From positions 4,588,001 through 4,652,000 of the forward strand of contig NZ_CM001442.1 of assembly GCF_000244915.1 (NCBI RefSeq): a DNA stretch of 64,000 bases. Direction: 5' to 3'. A model generated the notes under the pieces. The model was not told the DNA's origin and did not search any database. It was given only the letters and a program-made list of their open reading frames with translations. Source of the stretch: Bradyrhizobium sp. WSM471 (lineage in GTDB: Bacteria > Pseudomonadota > Alphaproteobacteria > Rhizobiales > Xanthobacteraceae). Positions 39,790 through 50,682 of the stretch are shown piece by piece. The translations under genes and the position numbers were made by a program. How positions within the stretch are numbered: position 1 is the first letter of the stretch; each line of letters starts with the position of its first letter.

Positions 39790-41031
39790 CTAGAACTGCG
39801 AATAGTCGATCGGCTTGTGGCGATCGAGCGTCCGGGTGACCGGCGGCAGCGGGTATTTCAGGCCCGTGGCGCAGTTGAACAGCATCACGCGGTCACCCTT
39901 CGAGACGCGGCCGTCGGCGAGGCTGTCCTTGTAGGCGGCGTAGGTTGCGGCACCTTCGGGGCACAGCAACAGCCCCTCCTCGCGCGCGACCTCGTTCAGC
40001 GCCGACGAGATCTTGTCGTCGTCGACTGCAATGGCAAAACCGTTGCTCTGCCGCACCGCGCGCAAAATGAGAAAGTCGCCGATCGCCTGCGGCACGCGAA
40101 TGCCTGACGCGATGGTGTGAGCGTCCTCCCAGCGCGTCGCATGCTCGGTGCCGGCTTCGTACGCGCGCACCATCGGCGCGCAGCCCGAGGCCTGCACCGC
40201 AACCATGCGCGGGCGCTTGCTGCCGATGAAGCCGATCTTCTCGAGCTCGTCGAAGGCCTTCCACATGCCGATCAGGCCGGTGCCGCCGCCGGTCGGATAG
40301 AAGATCACGTCGGGCACGTCCCAGCCGAGCTGCTCGGCGAGCTCGAGCCCCATCGTCTTCTTGCCTTCGATCCGGTACGGCTCCTTCAAGGTCGAGGTGT
40401 CGAACCAGCCGACTTTTGCCTTGCCCTCGCCGACGATCTTGCCGCAATCATCGATATAACCGTTGACGCGGTAGACGGTGGCGCCCTGCAGCTCGATCTC
40501 GCTGACATTCACCTCGGGCGTATCGGCCGGGCAGAAGATCGTGGTCTTGATGCCGCAGGAGGTCGCATAGGCCGCGAGCGCCGCGCCGGCATTGCCGTTG
40601 GTCGGCATCGCCATGTGCTTGATGCCCAGCGCCTTGCCCATCGACACCGCCATGACGAGACCGCGCGCCTTGAAGGAGCCGGTCGGCAGCCGCCCCTCGT
40701 CCTTGACGATGATCTCGCCGCCGCCGAGCTTGGCGCCGAGCTTGGGCAGCCGGATCAGCGGCGTGGTGACCTCGCCGAGCGAGACAATGTCCTTGCATTT
40801 GCGCACCGGCAGCAGCTCGCGGTAGCGCCACATGTCGGCAGGGCGGTGGCTAAGCGCCTCCTTGGTCAGCGCCTTCTTCACTCCGGCGAGGTCGTAGCGC
40901 ACCAAAAGGGGCTTGCCGGCTTTGGAGAGGTTGTGGACCTGGTCGGCGGGATAATGGTCGCCCTCCATCGCGCATTCGAGATGGGTGACGAAGCTCGGGC
41001 GTTCGATGGTGAGGTTGTCGTTGTCCTGCAT
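39790..41031 (-). CDS. thrC: Threonine synthase
   Basis: A PLP enzyme of 413 aa that converts O-phosphohomoserine to threonine. The cofactor lysine is in PTGSFKARG, and the phosphate loop GGGTGLIGMW follows; TNGNAGAALAAYA is the substrate-binding Asn-Ala loop. The ATG at 41031 (MQDNDNLTIERPSF) is preferred over 41064, with AAGGA upstream. A related diaminopropionate or threonine-deaminase-like function is possible since these share the fold, but the N-terminal LECAMEGDHYPAD segment supports the ThrC-like group. Confidence 0.88.
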   Translation of the reverse strand: MQDNDNLTIERPSFVTHLECAMEGDHYPADQVHNLSKAGKPLLVRYDLAGVKKALTKEALSHRPADMWRYRELLPVRKCKDIVSLGEVTTPLIRLPKLGAKLGGGEIIVKDEGRLPTGSFKARGLVMAVSMGKALGIKHMAMPTNGNAGAALAAYATSCGIKTTIFCPADTPEVNVSEIELQGATVYRVNGYIDDCGKIVGEGKAKVGWFDTSTLKEPYRIEGKKTMGLELAEQLGWDVPDVIFYPTGGGTGLIGMWKAFDELEKIGFIGSKRPRMVAVQASGCAPMVRAYEAGTEHATRWEDAHTIASGIRVPQAIGDFLILRAVRQSNGFAIAVDDDKISSALNEVAREEGLLLCPEGAATYAAYKDSLADGRVSKGDRVMLFNCATGLKYPLPPVTRTLDRHKPIDYSQF

Positions 41032-41071
41032 GGGGTGGTTTCCTTCTTGTTCTGGTGTTCTCAATGTCTAT

Positions 41072-41188
41072 CCCGTCACCCTGAGGTGCCGGAGCGAAGC
41101 GGAGGCCTCGAAGGGCGACGAGCCCGGCTGCTGTATCTCGGCCGTGCATCCTTCGAGGCTCGCTGCGCTCGCACCTCAGGATGACGGG
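41072..41188. repeat. Palindromic repeat type B, complete copy
   Basis: A 117-base element between lpdA and thrC. Its ends cccgtcaccctgaggtgc and gcacctcaggatgacggg are complementary with one mismatch, and internal blocks (gaggcctcgaagg, ccttcgaggc) pair as well. It ends eight bases before the lpdA stop and could serve as a terminator. Confidence 0.8.
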
Positions 41189-41195
41189 TCTGATG

Positions 41196-42614
41196 TCAAA
41201 TATTCAGCACCCTTCCATAAGCATCCAGCACGGCTTCCTTCATCATCTCCGACAGCGTCGGATGCGGGAAGACCGTGTGCATCAGCTCCTCTTCCGTCGT
41301 CTCAAGGTTCATGGCGACGACGTAGCCCTGGATCAGCTCGGTGACCTCCGCGCCGACCATGTGCGCGCCGAGCAGCTGACCGGTCTTCTTGTCGAAGATG
41401 ACCTTGACCAGGCCCTGGTCCTCGCCGAGCGCGATGGCCTTGCCGTTGCCGACGAAGGGGAAGCGGCCGACGCGGATCTCGCGGCCGTTCTCCTTGGCCT
41501 TGGCTTCGGTGAGGCCGACGGAGGCGACCTGGGGGTTGCAATAGGTGCAGCCGGGGATCATCAGCTTGTCCATGGGGTGCGGATGCAGGCCCTTGATCGC
41601 CTCGACGCAGATCACGCCCTCATGCTCGGCCTTGTGAGCCAGCATCGGGGGACCCGCGACGTCACCGATGGCATAGATGCCGGGAACGTTGGTCTTGCCG
41701 TAGCCGTCGATCACGATGCAGCCGCGCTCGGTTTTGACCCCGAGCTTTTCGAGACCGAGATTCTCGATATTGCCGACCACGCCGACGGCCGAGATCACGC
41801 GCTCGAACTCGGCGGTCTGCTTCGCCTTGCCGTCATCGAGCGTCGCGACCACGCTGTCGCTCTTCTTCTCCAGATTCGTCACGCCCGTGTTGGTGAGGAT
41901 CTTGATGCCCTGCTTCTCGAGGCGCTTGCGGGCAAGAGCGGCAATCTCGGCGTCCTCGACCGGCAGGATCTGCGGCAGCACCTCGACCACCGTGACGTCG
42001 GAGCCCATCGTCTTGAAGAACGATGCGAACTCGATCCCGATCGCGCCCGAGCCCATCACCAGCAGCGATTTCGGCATCCGCTCCGGCACCATCGCCTCGA
42101 AATAGGTCCAGATCAGCTTCTTGTCGGGCTCGAGGCCCGGCAGCACCCGCGGCCGCGCGCCGGTCGCGACGATGATGTGCTTGGCCTGATAAGCCCCCTC
42201 GCCGAGCGTGCCCTTGGGTCCCTCGACGTCGGACTTCTTCACCGTCACCTTACCGGGCGCGTCGATCGAAGCCGCGCCCCAGATCACGCTGACCTTGTTC
42301 TTCTTCATCAGGAAGCCGACGCCGTCATTCAGCCGCTTCGAGACGCCGCGCGAGCGCTGCACCACGGCCTTGGGATCGAACGAGATGTTATCGGCCGACA
42401 GGCCGTAATCCTTGGCGTGCTGCATGTAGTGGTAAATCTCGGCCGAGCGCAGCAGCGCCTTGGTCGGGATACAGCCCCAGTTCAGGCAGATGCCGCCGAG
42501 ATAGGATTTCTCGACGATCGCGACCTTGAAGCCGAGTTGGGCGGCGCGGATCGCGGTGACATAGCCGCCCGGACCGGAGCCGATGATGATGATGTCGAAG
42601 GATGTATCGGCCAT
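41196..42614 (-). CDS. lpdA: Dihydrolipoyl dehydrogenase (E3)
   Basis: The flavoprotein of 472 aa that reoxidises dihydrolipoamide in the pyruvate dehydrogenase complex. The FAD-binding GSGPGGYVTAIRAAQ and redox-active disulfide GGICLNWGCIPTKALL are in the N-terminal quarter. The NAD-binding MGSGAIGIEFASF is central, and the C-terminal His-Glu dyad is in HTVFPHPTLSEM. Last gene of the pdh cluster. A copy of the B-type repeat follows. Confidence 0.97.
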   Translation of the reverse strand: MADTSFDIIIIGSGPGGYVTAIRAAQLGFKVAIVEKSYLGGICLNWGCIPTKALLRSAEIYHYMQHAKDYGLSADNISFDPKAVVQRSRGVSKRLNDGVGFLMKKNKVSVIWGAASIDAPGKVTVKKSDVEGPKGTLGEGAYQAKHIIVATGARPRVLPGLEPDKKLIWTYFEAMVPERMPKSLLVMGSGAIGIEFASFFKTMGSDVTVVEVLPQILPVEDAEIAALARKRLEKQGIKILTNTGVTNLEKKSDSVVATLDDGKAKQTAEFERVISAVGVVGNIENLGLEKLGVKTERGCIVIDGYGKTNVPGIYAIGDVAGPPMLAHKAEHEGVICVEAIKGLHPHPMDKLMIPGCTYCNPQVASVGLTEAKAKENGREIRVGRFPFVGNGKAIALGEDQGLVKVIFDKKTGQLLGAHMVGAEVTELIQGYVVAMNLETTEEELMHTVFPHPTLSEMMKEAVLDAYGRVLNI

Positions 42615-42631
42615 GGCGGCTCCCGTTCAAC

Positions 42632-42859
42632 TCAAGTGGCGCCGCGGGCGCGGCGCCTGGAAATCAAAACCCTGACCAGCCATTCGAGCAGGATCGCGCC
42701 GGCCATGATAGCCAGCGCGATCATAATGACCGCCTGGCCGATGCTCCGTGCCAGCTGCTCGCCGGCAAAGAACGCGGAATGCAGAATATCGAGCCCGACC
42801 GGATTGAGTGCAACCACAGCCGAGAGCAACAAGGAGATCCAGGGCCAGCGCGTTCGCAT
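42632..42859 (-). CDS. Small two-helix membrane protein in the pdh cluster
   Basis: A protein of 75 aa between pdhC and lpdA, 20 bases after pdhC and 17 before lpdA. It has two hydrophobic stretches (WISLLLSAVVALNPVGLDIL and AVIMIALAIMAGAILLEWLV) and a basic C-terminal tail (RRRARGAT). The function is unknown. Its tight position in the operon and good codon bias argue for a real gene. Confidence 0.65.
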   Translation of the reverse strand: MRTRWPWISLLLSAVVALNPVGLDILHSAFFAGEQLARSIGQAVIMIALAIMAGAILLEWLVRVLISRRRARGAT

Positions 42860-42879
42860 TCACCCCGCGCCTCCCCGGG

Positions 42880-44229
42880 CTACACCATCATCATCACAGG
42901 GTTTTCGATCAACTGCTTGAAGGCACCGATCAGTTCGGCGCCGAGCGCGCCGTCGATGGCGCGGTGATCGCAGGACAGGGTCACGCTCATCATGTTCGCG
43001 ATCTCGATCTTGCCGCCGCGGACCACAGGCCGCTCCTCGCTGGTGCCGACCGCGAGGATCGTGGCATGCGGCGGGTTGATCACGGCGGTGAAGTGGCTGA
43101 TGCCGAACATGCCGAGGTTCGAGACGGCCGTCGTGCCGCCCTGGTACTCTTCGGGCTTCAGCTTGCGCGAGCGGGCGCGTGTCGCAAAATCCTTCATCTC
43201 GTTGGAGATGGTCGACAGCGTCTTGGTCTCCGCCTTGCGGATGATCGGCGTGATCAGGCCACCGGGCATCGCCACCGCGACGCCGACGTCCGAATGGTGG
43301 TGCTTGACCATGCCGGATTCGGTCCAGCTCACATTGCAGTTCGGGATCTTCTGCAGCGCGACCGCCATCGCCTTGATGACGAAGTCGTTGACCGAGATCT
43401 TGTAGAGCGGCTTCTTCTCCTTGTCCTTGGGAGCAGCCGCATTGATCTCCTCGCGCGCGGCGAGCAGCTTGCCGATGTCGCAGTCGATGGTGAGGTAGAA
43501 GTGCGGGACGTTCTGGATCGACGCGGTCAGGCGCTGCGCAATCGTGCGGCGCATGCCGTCATGGGGGACGACCTCGTAAGAACCCGGCTCGAACAGCGAC
43601 AGGATCTGCTTGTCCGACATGGTCGGCGCGCTCGCGGGCGCGCCTGACGGCGCCGCGGCGGGCGCCTTGAGGCCCTTGCCGGACTTGGCCTGCTCGACGT
43701 CGCGGGCCACTACGCGGCCATGCGGGCCGGTGCCGGTCACCATCGCAACATCGACGCCAGCTTCCTTGGCGAGCCGGCGCGCCAGCGGCGAGGAGAACAC
43801 GCGGCCGGCATGGCCGTTGCTCTGCGCAGCCGGTGCTGCAGCCTGCGGTGCAGGTGCGGCAGCGGGCGGCGGCGCGGCCTTGGGGGCTGCAGGCGCGGGC
43901 GCCGGTGCGGCAGTGGGAGCTTCAGCAGCTTTCGGAGGCGCGGCCGAAGCGCTGGGTTTGGCCGCACCTGCCGCTTTCACGTCCTCGCCCTCGCCGGCCA
44001 GCACCGCGATCACGTCGTTGACCGGGACGTCCTGCGTACCCTCGGGCACGAGGATCCTGGCGATCGTGCCCTCGTCGATGGCCTCGACCTCCATGGTCGC
44101 CTTGTCGGTCTCGATCTCGGCGATGACGTCGCCGGATTTGACCTTGTCGCCTTCCTTCTTCAGCCACTTGGCGAGGTTGCCCTTCTCCATCGTCGGCGAA
44201 AGAGCGGGCATCAGGATGTTGATGGGCAT
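42880..44229 (-). CDS. pdhC: Pyruvate dehydrogenase E2 (dihydrolipoamide acetyltransferase)
   Basis: An acetyltransferase of 449 aa. One N-terminal lipoyl domain has the lipoylated Lys in [13 protein letters not shown] (about residue 43). An Ala/Pro-rich linker follows, then the E1/E3-binding domain (SSPLARRLAKEAGVD). The C-terminal catalytic domain holds the His in the terminal motif CDHRAIDGALGAEL. Its upstream neighbours are a deaminase and DUF5076, which separate it from pdhB. Confidence 0.96.
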   Translation of the reverse strand: MPINILMPALSPTMEKGNLAKWLKKEGDKVKSGDVIAEIETDKATMEVEAIDEGTIARILVPEGTQDVPVNDVIAVLAGEGEDVKAAGAAKPSASAAPPKAAEAPTAAPAPAPAAPKAAPPPAAAPAPQAAAPAAQSNGHAGRVFSSPLARRLAKEAGVDVAMVTGTGPHGRVVARDVEQAKSGKGLKAPAAAPSGAPASAPTMSDKQILSLFEPGSYEVVPHDGMRRTIAQRLTASIQNVPHFYLTIDCDIGKLLAAREEINAAAPKDKEKKPLYKISVNDFVIKAMAVALQKIPNCNVSWTESGMVKHHHSDVGVAVAMPGGLITPIIRKAETKTLSTISNEMKDFATRARSRKLKPEEYQGGTTAVSNLGMFGISHFTAVINPPHATILAVGTSEERPVVRGGKIEIANMMSVTLSCDHRAIDGALGAELIGAFKQLIENPVMMMV

Positions 44230-44289
44230 GCTGACCTCAAGAAGAACTTTGCAAAAATCCGTCTCCGGACCGAAGACGGACAGACCAGG

Positions 44290-44742
44290 TTAGTTGCCGA
44301 TGTCGCCCTGCCACAGGCGCTCATTGGCAGGGATGGAACGCCAATTCTTCATCATGGTGATGGAGCGGTCGTCGGCAAGGTCGATCCAGGGGATGCCGAA
44401 CTTATCGAGGATGTCCTTGGAGCCCGGGAAGGTGACGGACTCTCCGATCACCACGAGCTTGACCTTGAACAGCGCGAGCGCACCGGCACACATCGCGCAT
44501 GGCGACAGCGTGGTGTACATGACGGTATCGTGGAACGAAATCGCACCCGCCTCGCGCAGGCAACTCATCTCGCCGTGCAGGATCGGATTGTTCTCCTGCA
44601 CGCGGTTGTTGTGGCCGCGGGCGATGACCTTGTTGTCGCGGGTCAGCACGGCGCCGATCGGCAGGCCGCCTTGCGCGATCGAGGCTTCCGCCTCGCGGAT
44701 CGCCTCCAGCATGAAATCGAAATGATAGGATTCGATCGCCAC
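44290..44742 (-). CDS. Nucleoside/cytidine deaminase-family protein
   Basis: A zinc deaminase of 150 aa. The zinc and proton-shuttle residues are in HGEMSC (about residue 53) and SPCAMCAGAL (PCxxC). The GTG at 44742 is preferred: GGAAGGGG precedes it at a normal spacing and it starts two bases after the DUF5076 stop. No upstream ATG is convincing; the next internal ATG would lose the first helix. The substrate could be guanine, cytosine or a tRNA base and cannot be decided. It is embedded in the pdh cluster. Confidence 0.88.
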   Translation of the reverse strand: MAIESYHFDFMLEAIREAEASIAQGGLPIGAVLTRDNKVIARGHNNRVQENNPILHGEMSCLREAGAISFHDTVMYTTLSPCAMCAGALALFKVKLVVIGESVTFPGSKDILDKFGIPWIDLADDRSITMMKNWRSIPANERLWQGDIGN

Positions 44743-44744
44743 GG

Positions 44745-45047
44745 TCAGTGCCCCTTCCCGCGCGGCGTCGTGGTGCCGGTGTCGGTGGGACGCTCGATCT
44801 CGGCCTGGAACATCTCGATGATCCGGTTCAGCGCGTCCTCCTCGGTGTATTCGCTCTCGCGCGCATAGGCGCGCGCGGCATGACGGGCGAGATCGACGAG
44901 CAGCAGGCCCCACATGTCGGGCTCGTCGAAGGCCCGCTGGAATGCCATCGACAGCCCGCCGTCCAGCACGAAGACGCGCAGGATCTCGACCGCATCATCG
45001 CGGACGAGTACGTCGGGTGGCAGTGGCTGCTCCTTCGGGCCCGCCAT
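44745..45047 (-). CDS. DUF5076 domain protein
   Basis: A small protein of 100 aa of the DUF5076 family, located three bases after the pdhB stop and two bases before the deaminase start, so clearly in the pdh operon. It has no membrane or signal segment. A helical core (MWGLLLVDLARHAARAYARE) is preceded by a beta-like start (LRVFVLDGGLSMAF). The function is unknown. Confidence 0.85.
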   Translation of the reverse strand: MAGPKEQPLPPDVLVRDDAVEILRVFVLDGGLSMAFQRAFDEPDMWGLLLVDLARHAARAYARESEYTEEDALNRIIEMFQAEIERPTDTGTTTPRGKGH

Positions 45048-45050
45048 GGT

Positions 45051-46439
<1,389 letters not shown>

Positions 46440-46468
46440 ATCGACTCCAAAAGAAAGCTTGCGCGCGT

Positions 46469-47491
46469 TCAGCGATAAATATCGGTCCAGAGCTCGGCGG
46501 CATCCGGCTCGGGATCATGCTGGGCGAAATCGGCGGACGCGTTGACGATGTCGCGCACCTCGGCGTCGATCGCCTTCAGATCCTGCTCGCTGACCTTGGC
46601 GGCCAACAGGCGGTTGCGCACCTGCTCGATCGGATCCTGGTCGTGGCGCACTTTTTCGACCTCCTCGCGCGTTCTGTACTTTGCGGGATCGGACATCGAG
46701 TGGCCGCGATAACGGTAGGTCTGCATCTCCAGGATGAAGGGTCCCTTGCCGGCGCGGCACCAGGCCGCCGCCTCGTCGCCGGCGGCCTTGACGGCACGGA
46801 CGTCCATGCCGTCGACCTGCTGGCCGGGAATGTTGAAGGAGGCGCCGCGCTTGGAGAAATCCTGCTGCGCCGAGGCGCGCGAAACCGAGGTGCCCATGGC
46901 GTAGCGGTTGTTCTCGATGACGTAGATCACCGGCAGCTTCCAGAGCTCCGCCATGTTGAAGCTCTCATAGACCTGGCCCTGGTTGGCCGCACCGTCGCCG
47001 AAATAGGTGACGCTGACATTGTCGTTGTCGCGATAGTGATTGGCGAAAGCGAGCCCGGTGCCGAGCGAGACCTGGGCGCCGACGATGCCGTGACCGCCGT
47101 AAAAGTGCTTCTCCTTGCTGAACATGTGCATGGAGCCGCCCTTGCCCTTGGAATAGCCGCCGCGACGGCCAGTGAGCTCGGCCATGACGCCGTTGGCCTC
47201 CATGCCGGTGGCGAGCATATGGCCGTGATCGCGATAGCCGGTGATGACCTGATCGCCCGGCTTCAGGGCCATCTGCATCCCGACCACCACGGCCTCCTGG
47301 CCGATATAAAGGTGGCAGAAGCCGCCGATCGCGCCCATGCCGTAGAGCTGGCCGGCCTTTTCCTCGAACCGCCGGATCAGGAGCATGTCGCGGAGCGCCT
47401 TGAGCTCCTGCTCTCTGGTGAATTCCGGGGGCGAACCGCCGTCGGTCTTGTCCTGTGCAGTGCTTGCGGCGGCTTTCTTGGGTGCGGCCAT
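46469..47491 (-). CDS. pdhA: Pyruvate dehydrogenase E1 alpha subunit
   Basis: A thiamine-diphosphate subunit of 340 aa. The signature [21 protein letters not shown] and the GDG...N motif ([19 protein letters not shown]) that binds Mg-ThDP are present, as is the conserved phosphorylation-loop-like [14 protein letters not shown]. First gene of the pdh cluster; 265 bases of non-coding DNA upstream (to 47756) should hold its promoter and the aldehyde dehydrogenase terminator. Confidence 0.96.
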   Translation of the reverse strand: MAAPKKAAASTAQDKTDGGSPPEFTREQELKALRDMLLIRRFEEKAGQLYGMGAIGGFCHLYIGQEAVVVGMQMALKPGDQVITGYRDHGHMLATGMEANGVMAELTGRRGGYSKGKGGSMHMFSKEKHFYGGHGIVGAQVSLGTGLAFANHYRDNDNVSVTYFGDGAANQGQVYESFNMAELWKLPVIYVIENNRYAMGTSVSRASAQQDFSKRGASFNIPGQQVDGMDVRAVKAAGDEAAAWCRAGKGPFILEMQTYRYRGHSMSDPAKYRTREEVEKVRHDQDPIEQVRNRLLAAKVSEQDLKAIDAEVRDIVNASADFAQHDPEPDAAELWTDIYR

Positions 47492-47716
47492 GGGAATTCC
47501 GGGTCAGAGAAAACTTCAGCCCTCTCTAACCCAAGTCAAACGCCCTTGGAAAGCACCGCGGCGGCATGGCACGACTTTCATTATGCCGCACTGCAACGTG
47601 ATCGTAATATTGCAAAATCTTTGACGCGGATCGGGCAACAAATCGACACGGTCGCCGCACGCGCAGATTCGTGACCGCGTCAAGCAACGTTGCCAACGCG
47701 GTCCCGACATTTGGAA

Positions 47717-47755
47717 CGGGCGGCGCAGAACAGCGCAGCCCTCTCTGCCCGCCCG
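47717..47755 (-). terminator. Probable terminator of the aldehyde dehydrogenase gene
   Basis: GC-rich arms (cgggcggc and ccgcccg with further cag/ctg pairing, one bulge) can fold into a stem directly after the stop codon on the minus strand. No strong T-run follows. Confidence 0.4.
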
Positions 47756-47756
47756 A

Positions 47757-49274
47757 TCAGAAGAAGCCGAGCTTCTTGGGGCTGTAGCTGACCAGCAGGT
47801 TCTTGGTCTGCTGGTAGTGATCGAGCATCATCTTGTGGGTCTCGCGCCCGACGCCCGACTGCTTGTAGCCGCCGAAGGCCGCATGCGCGGGATAGGCATG
47901 GTAGCAGTTGGTCCAGACCCGGCCGGCCTGGATCGCCCGGCCGAAACGATAGCAGCGGTTGGCGTCGCGGCTCCAGACGCCGGCCCCCAGGCCATAGAGC
48001 GTGTCGTTGGCGATCGCGAGCGCCTCGTCGTCGGTCTTGAAGGTCGTGACGGAGACGACGGGCCCGAAAATCTCCTCCTGGAAAATTCGCATCTTGTTGT
48101 GACCTTCGAACACCGTCGGCTGGACGTAGAAGCCGCCGGCGAGATCGCCGCCGAGCTCGGCGCGACCGCCGCCGGCCAGCACCTTCGCGCCTTCCTGCCT
48201 GCCGATGTCGATATAGGCGAGGATCTTCTCCAGCTGCTCGCCCGAGGCCTGCGCGCCGATCATGGTGTCGGCCTCGCGCGGATCGCCCTGCTTGATGGCG
48301 GCGACGCGCTTCAGCGCCCGCTCCATGAAGCGGTCGTAGATGTCCTCATGGACCAGCGCCCGGCTCGGACAGGTGCAGACCTCGCCCTGGTTCAGCGCGA
48401 ACATGACGAATCCTTCGATCGCCTTGTCGAAGAAGTCGTCGTCCTCGGCCGTGACGTCCTTGAAGAAGATGTTCGGCGATTTGCCGCCGAGCTCCAGCGT
48501 GACAGGGATCAGGTTCTGGCTGGCGTATTGCATGATCAGCCGGCCCGTCGTGGTCTCGCCGGTGAATGCGATTTTTGCAATCCGCGGGCTCGAGGCCAGC
48601 GGCTTGCCGGCTTCGAGACCAAAACCGTTGACAATGTTGAGGACGCCGGGCGGCAGAATGTCGCCGATGATCTCGGCCCAGACCATGATCGAGGCCGGGG
48701 TCTGCTCGGCCGGCTTGAGCACGACGCAATTGCCGGCGGCGAGCGCGGGCGCGAGCTTCCAGCAGGCCATCAGCAGCGGGAAGTTCCAGGGAATGATCTG
48801 GCCGACTACGCCGAGCGGTTCGTGGAAATGGTAGGCAACGGTGTCGCGATCGATCTCGCCGATCGAGCCTTCCTGGGCGCGGATGGCGCCGGCGAAATAG
48901 CGGAAATGATCGATGGCGAGCGGGAGGTCGGCGGCGCGGGTCTCGCGGATCGGCTTGCCGTTGTCCCAGGTCTCGGCGATGGCGAGGCGCTCGAGATTGT
49001 CTTCCATGCGGTCGGCGATCCGGTTCAGCATCGCGGCGCGCTCGGCGACGCTGGTGCGGCCCCAGGCGGCCTTCGCGGCATGCGCTGCGTCGAGAGCTGC
49101 CTCGACGTCCTGCGCGTCGGAGCGCGCGATCTTGCAGACGATCTGGCCCGTCACCGGCGAGGCGTTGTCGAAATACTTGCCGGAGATCGGCGCGACGAAT
49201 TTGCCGCCGATGAAATTGTCGTAGCGTTCGGCGAAGGGAATTTTGGTGACGCTGAGGAATTCTACCTTGTTCAT
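47757..49274 (-). CDS. NAD-dependent aldehyde dehydrogenase (AcoD/ExaC-like)
   Basis: An ALDH-superfamily enzyme of 505 aa. The catalytic Cys is in [13 protein letters not shown], the general-base Glu in [12 protein letters not shown], and [19 protein letters not shown] is the coenzyme-site Asn region. The ending [15 protein letters not shown] is typical of the acetaldehyde-type AcoD/ExaC enzymes. The substrate is probably acetaldehyde or another short aldehyde. An AcoR-like regulator is encoded upstream and a palindromic site lies between them, so aldehyde- or alcohol-responsive expression is likely. Confidence 0.94.
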   Translation of the reverse strand: MNKVEFLSVTKIPFAERYDNFIGGKFVAPISGKYFDNASPVTGQIVCKIARSDAQDVEAALDAAHAAKAAWGRTSVAERAAMLNRIADRMEDNLERLAIAETWDNGKPIRETRAADLPLAIDHFRYFAGAIRAQEGSIGEIDRDTVAYHFHEPLGVVGQIIPWNFPLLMACWKLAPALAAGNCVVLKPAEQTPASIMVWAEIIGDILPPGVLNIVNGFGLEAGKPLASSPRIAKIAFTGETTTGRLIMQYASQNLIPVTLELGGKSPNIFFKDVTAEDDDFFDKAIEGFVMFALNQGEVCTCPSRALVHEDIYDRFMERALKRVAAIKQGDPREADTMIGAQASGEQLEKILAYIDIGRQEGAKVLAGGGRAELGGDLAGGFYVQPTVFEGHNKMRIFQEEIFGPVVSVTTFKTDDEALAIANDTLYGLGAGVWSRDANRCYRFGRAIQAGRVWTNCYHAYPAHAAFGGYKQSGVGRETHKMMLDHYQQTKNLLVSYSPKKLGFF

Positions 49275-49389
49275 TGATCACTCCCGATGTTTGCTGTTTG
49301 CGCAATTCGTCGCGTGGTCGCGACTTGCGCCGACGATGTCGCGGGAGGCGGCTTCTGTCAGCCCTGATAGGCGCGATGACGGCACCGAC

Positions 49390-49409
49390 CTGTCGCAGTT
49401 CTGCGACAG
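49390..49409. promoter_or_regulatory. Palindromic operator candidate, CTGTCGCAG-TT-CTGCGACAG
   Basis: The 9-bp arms are perfect. The site is 115 bases upstream of the aldehyde dehydrogenase ATG, between that gene and its AcoR-like regulator. TGTCGC...GCGACA half-sites resemble those I recall for AcoR-type regulators, which bind remote upstream sites. I could not find a convincing -24/-12 sigma-54 promoter between the site and the gene. Confidence 0.65.
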
Positions 49410-49447
49410 GTGACGAGGCCGCACGTCGTGCCGCCGCACATACTGAC

Positions 49448-49556
49448 TTCATCCTGAGGAGCGCGCTCTTGCGCGCGTCTCGAAGGATGGCTGGGGATGA
49501 CGGCAGGGCATCTTGTGGTTCGAGATGACCGCTTCGCGATCCTCACCATGAGGGTC
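49448..49556. repeat. Palindromic repeat type B, copy in the regulator/ALDH gap
   Basis: It begins ttcatcctgaggagc and contains the shared block gcgtctcgaaggatgg; it ends cctcaccatgagggtc. This copy is more degenerate in its right half than the one at 41072. Its right end is 11 bases from the stop of the regulator gene. Confidence 0.7.
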
Positions 49557-49566
49557 TATCAGCAGC

Positions 49567-50532
49567 TCAATGCGCGTTCAGCTCGAACCGCTTGAGCTTC
49601 CTGTGCAGCGTGGCGCGGCTGACGCCGAGGGCCTTGGCGGCCGCCGAGACATTGCCGCCCGCGCGCAAGAGCGCCCGCTGCAACACTGCGCGCTGACCGC
49701 TGGCAAGATGGTCGCGCGCGGTGTCGCCGCCGAGAAGATCGGCGGCGGGCATCGGCTGCAACGCCCGGCCGGGCGCAATCCCGAGTCCCGCTCGGGCGGA
49801 CCGGTTCGCACCGATTACGAGATCGTCCGCATCGACCGCAACGAGGCCGCCGCACTGGCCGTCCGCAGCTTGCGTCAGCACGATGCGGGCATGGGCGAAG
49901 GCCCTGCGAAACAGATCGGCCTCGATACGCCTGGCCGCCTCGCCGGCCGCGAGCGCGATCAGACTGGAAAACACGTCGGTGCGGTCGGCGCGGCAGGAGG
50001 AGACGTCGAGCACGCCCGCGAACGCAGCCTCATGGTCGTAGATCGGAACGGCGGTGCAGCTCAGAAGCGTGTTGCGGGTGAAGAAATGCTGGTCGCGGTC
50101 GATCGTCAGCGGACGCTGCTCGACAAGGCAAGTACCGATGCCGTTGGTGCCCTCATGCTCCTCGCTCCAGAGCGCGCCGGTCCAGAGGCCCCAGGACTGA
50201 AAAGTCGCGTCGTCCGCCGGGGTGCCGCGGCGATCGACCGGCACGCCCTCGCCGTCGGCGAGCAGCACGCAGCAGCCGCTGGCGCCGACCGCCTGGTAGA
50301 GCCGGTCCATCGCACCTCGCGCAGCGGCGAGCAGCGGCGCGATGCGCTCCCGCGCGCGGTGCAGCTCGGCTTCGCTCAGCCGGTTCGGCGAGCTACGGCC
50401 GGAGGGATCGAGACGATGCAATCTGGATGAACGGCGCCACGAAGCCACGAGCGACGAGCGTGCCGCCTGGCCTGACGTAATGGCGGCCTCGACACGGGCC
50501 GCGTGATGCCGGGGGGATTGCCCATTCATCAC
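49567..50532 (-). CDS. AcoR-like regulator: GAF domain and Fis-type HTH, no AAA+ domain
   Basis: A protein of 321 aa. An N-terminal helical segment with RLSEAELHRARERI (about residues 50-66) and a GAF domain (about 60-205, with WSEEHEGTNGIGTCL) match the start of AcoR/AtoC-like activators. A short PAS-like part follows, then a C-terminal Fis-type helix-turn-helix (GGNVSAAAKALGVSRATLHRKL). The central AAA+ domain that contacts sigma-54 is missing: no Walker A or GAFTGA motif is found. So it probably acts differently from AcoR, perhaps with ordinary RNA polymerase. It likely controls the aldehyde dehydrogenase downstream. Confidence 0.88.
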   Translation of the reverse strand: MMNGQSPRHHAARVEAAITSGQAARSSLVASWRRSSRLHRLDPSGRSSPNRLSEAELHRARERIAPLLAAARGAMDRLYQAVGASGCCVLLADGEGVPVDRRGTPADDATFQSWGLWTGALWSEEHEGTNGIGTCLVEQRPLTIDRDQHFFTRNTLLSCTAVPIYDHEAAFAGVLDVSSCRADRTDVFSSLIALAAGEAARRIEADLFRRAFAHARIVLTQAADGQCGGLVAVDADDLVIGANRSARAGLGIAPGRALQPMPAADLLGGDTARDHLASGQRAVLQRALLRAGGNVSAAAKALGVSRATLHRKLKRFELNAH

Positions 50533-50682
50533 TGTTTCCTCCGGGTGGCAATTTAGAGCGTGCCGGCACGGCCCGGTTGATCTGCGTCAACCCTGGCCAT
50601 GGCGCTGGAAGCCATGAGCCGGTTGCCACGATCCCGTCAAGGCGGCAATCCGGTTCCAGTCCTTCAGCTTGAGGAAGAGTTG

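Noticed and set aside
47817..49277. Plus-strand open frame of 486 codons opposite aldehyde dehydrogenase
   Set aside because: Antisense shadow of a clear ALDH gene; no motif or start signal.
49275..49389. Sigma-54 promoter for the aldehyde dehydrogenase gene
   Set aside because: No GG-N10-GC pair with a convincing TGGCAC/TTGC context; the regulator also lacks the AAA+ domain.
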